A DNA stretch of 64,000 bases from Numida meleagris (taxonomy: Eukaryota > Chordata > Aves > Galliformes > Numididae). The stretch lies in assembly GCF_002078875.1 (NCBI RefSeq), contig NC_034412.1:82911575-82975574 (forward strand), given 5' to 3'. Below the pieces are notes generated by a model. It was given only the letters and a program-made list of their open reading frames with translations, did no database searches and was not told the DNA's origin. Positions 61,265 through 64,000 of this stretch are shown one piece after another; position 1 is the stretch's first letter; each line of letters begins with the position of its first letter. Position numbers and translations under genes: made by a program.

Positions 61265-63518
61265 CCATATCCAGTCTATTATACTTCTAGAAAATGTGCA
61301 GAAATATATTTTTAAGAGAGATTTCTCTCCAAGTTCCTAAAAAAAGCCTGTGTAATTTCAGGGAGGCAATCTGATGGACAGATTTGTATGAATATTTATA
61401 CAACTAATAGCAGAGCCAATGCTTCTAAATATTTTCTAAGAATATTCACTCATGTAAAACAGTGAATGTGTTTTGGCTGTTTGTCCTTTTTCTGTTTACT
61501 TCCTTTGAATTTTCCTGTAGATGAGTTCACAGGCAGGAGTGTTGAAAAATCCTGTGAATAATGACACTGCTTGCATGTTGGTTTTAAACTTGTAGCTCTG
61601 AACAGTTTCATTAGAAATCTCTCTTCGTTTGTATGGAAATAATGATGCATGGCAAGGGATACTTGGAAAAATCTTACATTTTAATTTTCTTTAGCTGAGT
61701 ATTTAGAAGATGAACAATTACAGGTGATCTGAGAGAACCTATTGAAAGAGTAATTTCCACTAATTCAAGAAAATTATAAAGTATCTTCAGAAAATATGCA
61801 AACAGAGAAAGGTTAAATCAATTAAGTAGGTTATTTACTGCAAAATACTCATTCAGGCATAGAAACTAACCCTGAACAGATGTACACTGTTCTGATGTGT
61901 GCTTGTGGTCTATTTGAAGATAAATGAAAATGCTTTCCTTAATATCAAATAAATACTCTTCAAAATGCTCTTTCAGATCTTCAGTCATTACCAAGAAGAA
62001 CACGTGCAGTGCAGAATTAAACACTACAAATATATGCATTTTAAAGGTCAAGACCTTAATGGAGAAGTCTGTATTTCCAGCATGGGAATTAATAAAATCC
62101 TACATATCCTATATGCCTAAGCTCAAATTCTCCATTAAATAGTTTGAATTTTGATCTCTGGAATAAAAACTGTCCAGTATAATTTTAAGAACTACACTGG
62201 AGGCCATTCCAGTTGCAGCCAGGGTCCCTCCAGCCAGGTTCTTCTCCAGAGGGACATCTTAAGCCTGGCAGAGTTCCCATCGGTTGGCAGACACCAGGAA
62301 GGTGAGAGCCCCTAGCTTACCTCCACCCTATGGTTTTGAGTAAGGAATGAAAATAAATTCTGGAAAATGTATCAGTAAGGTTCGTTTCTCTCATTACTGC
62401 CTTACAAAGCAATGGGCATGAGACTAAAGTTTTTCTGATGAATGGGAGACAAGGACTCATTTATGGGGCTGGCAGAAAAGCTGGCATTGATTACAAGAGT
62501 CTATTGGATCCATTAACAATAAAGCACCCTGTAGATTTTAGAAGTCATGGGCTGTTCAAGCAATGGACATTTACTACAAAGCTAACTACTTTACTCATGA
62601 AAGTTTTACATTCTGATGTTTAAACTGCTTGCATATGTATGTGTAAATCATCTGCTTAAGTGCTCGCATAGTCTGCAATTGTTTCAATACCCATAACTTG
62701 TCAGATGTATCTGGTTATTGTATTTTACAAGCACTAATATGTATGATTGATGTTGATAAGTTCTGATTAGATTTACTGCTGATTAGTTGATCATTACTTT
62801 GAACAACAAGAAATTATATTTTATTACACCGATTTTATTACACTGATTGGCATTCTGTCTACAAACCATAGCACCAGTGGGAATTATCAGAGCTAACTGA
62901 TTTCTAATGAGGATATATTAATTACATAGATGTAAGGAAATGCAATGACTTCTGTTTTAAAACAAACAAACATGAGATTATGAAGAAACATCCAGACCCT
63001 ACAGTAATCCTTAATTTCTACACAACTGCATTGGCCTTATGTTTTAGATTGATCTGCCTTTGTAATGGATCTTTACTTCTGAGGGCTTTTCTTCTGATTC
63101 TGACTGAAGATCTGAGGAACTGTGTCTTTTTTGATTTTAAGTTTAACATACTGCTTTTTTTCATCAAAAAAAGATTCCTAATGGGAGAAGTAATTGTTTT
63201 GGTTTTATGTTTGTAGAGCTTCATAAGAAGCTTTAAGAAAAAAATTATTTGAAATAATACTGTTATTAGTTTTAAATATATGAGTAAAAATGAATCAAGG
63301 ACATAAAATACAAAAGTAGAAAAAAATTAAGGCAATTAAAAACCTCTTCAGAGTCCTTACTTAAAATCTCATATATCTGCCTTCCCCTGCCTGTGGGTGC
63401 CAAGATGAAACATTCAACTAATTTTGCAGCTTTTAATACTAGCTTACTGGTTTTTGGTTCCTGATTCTATTACATCCCTACTATCTGGTTCTCACATGTT
63501 GATATCATCAGTGCCATT
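61265..63518. other. Intergenic DNA, mostly unassigned
   Basis: Contains a short tandem duplication at 62819-62846. The rest is AT-rich without recognisable genes or repeats; about 62190-62340 is richer in GC but not identified. Confidence 0.55.
62819..62846. repeat. Short tandem duplication
   Basis: TTTTATTACACCGA is followed by TTTTATTACACTGA: two 14-nt copies differing at one base. Confidence 0.85.
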
Positions 63519-63600
63519 GGCCCTAATTCAACAAAGCACTTACGTATGTGCTTAAATCCCACTGACATCCATATATGGTTGCACTTTGTAGAATGGGGGC
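63519..63600. repeat. Ancient palindromic repeat fragment
   Basis: TGGCCCTAATTCAACAAAGC, ACTTACGTATGTGCTTAAAT and CCCACTGACATCCATATATG fit an old repeat known from turtles, crocodilians and birds whose consensus, as I remember it, has a GGGCCCGATTCAGCAAAGCA end, CTTAAG-rich body and CCATTGACTTCAATGG-type centre. The palindromic partner arm is mostly lost. Confidence 0.55.
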
Positions 63601-64000
63601 TGCTGTCATCACAAAATTAAACGTGGAAAATAACTAGACTTGAGACTTTCATATGTGTCCTGGAAACTAGCAGCCTTCTTTGTAGAGTTCTGCATCCATT
63701 TTACGCAGTACTCTCACCACAAGCCTGCAGGTCTCTGCTGTATGCTCAAACTGCTCTGTGGTGTTGGGATGCAGCATCTTCTCATAGATGTGAACTTTCT
63801 TGCCTTTGCTTCACACATTCACTCTCTCTCATGCCTTCTCTTTGTTTGAATTTGATGTTTTGCCAGCCACAGACTGAATTCTGCTTTAATGCTTTCTGAA
63901 AGCCACTTGTTGCAAGCTCAGGATCATATCTAGCTAATATGTCAATACTTTCTTTAATGCTCTTGCTCACATTTAGGTCTGCTAATAAAGGCTGAAGTGT
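63601..64000. other. Intergenic tail of the window
   Basis: Nothing recognised. Two overlapping opposite-strand open frames of about 65 codons show no family signature. Confidence 0.55.

Noticed and set aside
62190..62340. GC-richer stretch as a CR1 fragment
   Set aside because: The CCAGGTTCTTCTCCAGAGGG-type words look CR1-like singly but do not occur in CR1 order.
1..64000. Endogenous retrovirus, LTR, CRISPR array, tRNA or rRNA genes
   Set aside because: No LTR-like TG...CA terminal repeats, primer-binding site, regularly spaced direct repeats, cloverleaf or rRNA-like sequence was noticed on either strand. A tRNA scan was not possible here.

Overview
The window is vertebrate nuclear DNA, AT-rich, with very low coding density, long introns and GT-AG splice sites. 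The organism is almost certainly a bird, and probably a galliform or close relative. The evidence is the number of CR1 LINE fragments with the avian 3' end (AATGATTCTATGATTCT-like), the lack of Alu, L1 or B1-type repeats, and short pieces of old sauropsid palindromic repeats. Nothing prokaryotic, organellar or viral was seen.

The one gene I can support is the 3' part of LDB2 (LIM domain-binding 2, CLIM1) on the + strand. Three coding exons splice together in frame: 30896-31019, 32120-32271 and 41516-41746. They encode the C-terminal 168 residues: the SSBP-binding conserved region, the KRRKRK nuclear localisation signal, a Ser/Asn-rich linker and the LIM-interaction domain. The Tyr in LENTQYDAANGM and the KNSTSSTSNSS linker point to LDB2 rather than LDB1. 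A 3' UTR of about 1 kb with four AATAAA signals follows and ends near 42795. The N-terminal exons lie upstream of the window, so bases 1-30895 are read as one large intron.

Layout: 1-30895, intron with sparse CR1 pieces, microsatellites and small inverted repeats. 30896-32271, two coding exons separated by a 1.1 kb intron. 32272-41515, a 9.2 kb intron with one CR1 copy and a homeodomain/POU-site cluster near 40.9 kb. 41516-42795, terminal exon. 42796-64000, intergenic DNA with a CpG-rich patch at about 42.9-43.4 kb, several CR1 fragments, an older CR1-like remnant near 60 kb and palindromic ancient repeats near 61.2 and 63.5 kb.

The most interesting part is the splicing of the LDB2 3' end. 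A NAGNAG acceptor, a tandem donor 6 nt apart, and a competing upstream acceptor that would end the protein after VSI all sit at the junctions around the nuclear localisation signal and LIM-interaction domain. Together they could produce subtle variants and a LIM-interaction-domain-less form. I found no convincing new biological system; the other items are small structures worth a check.
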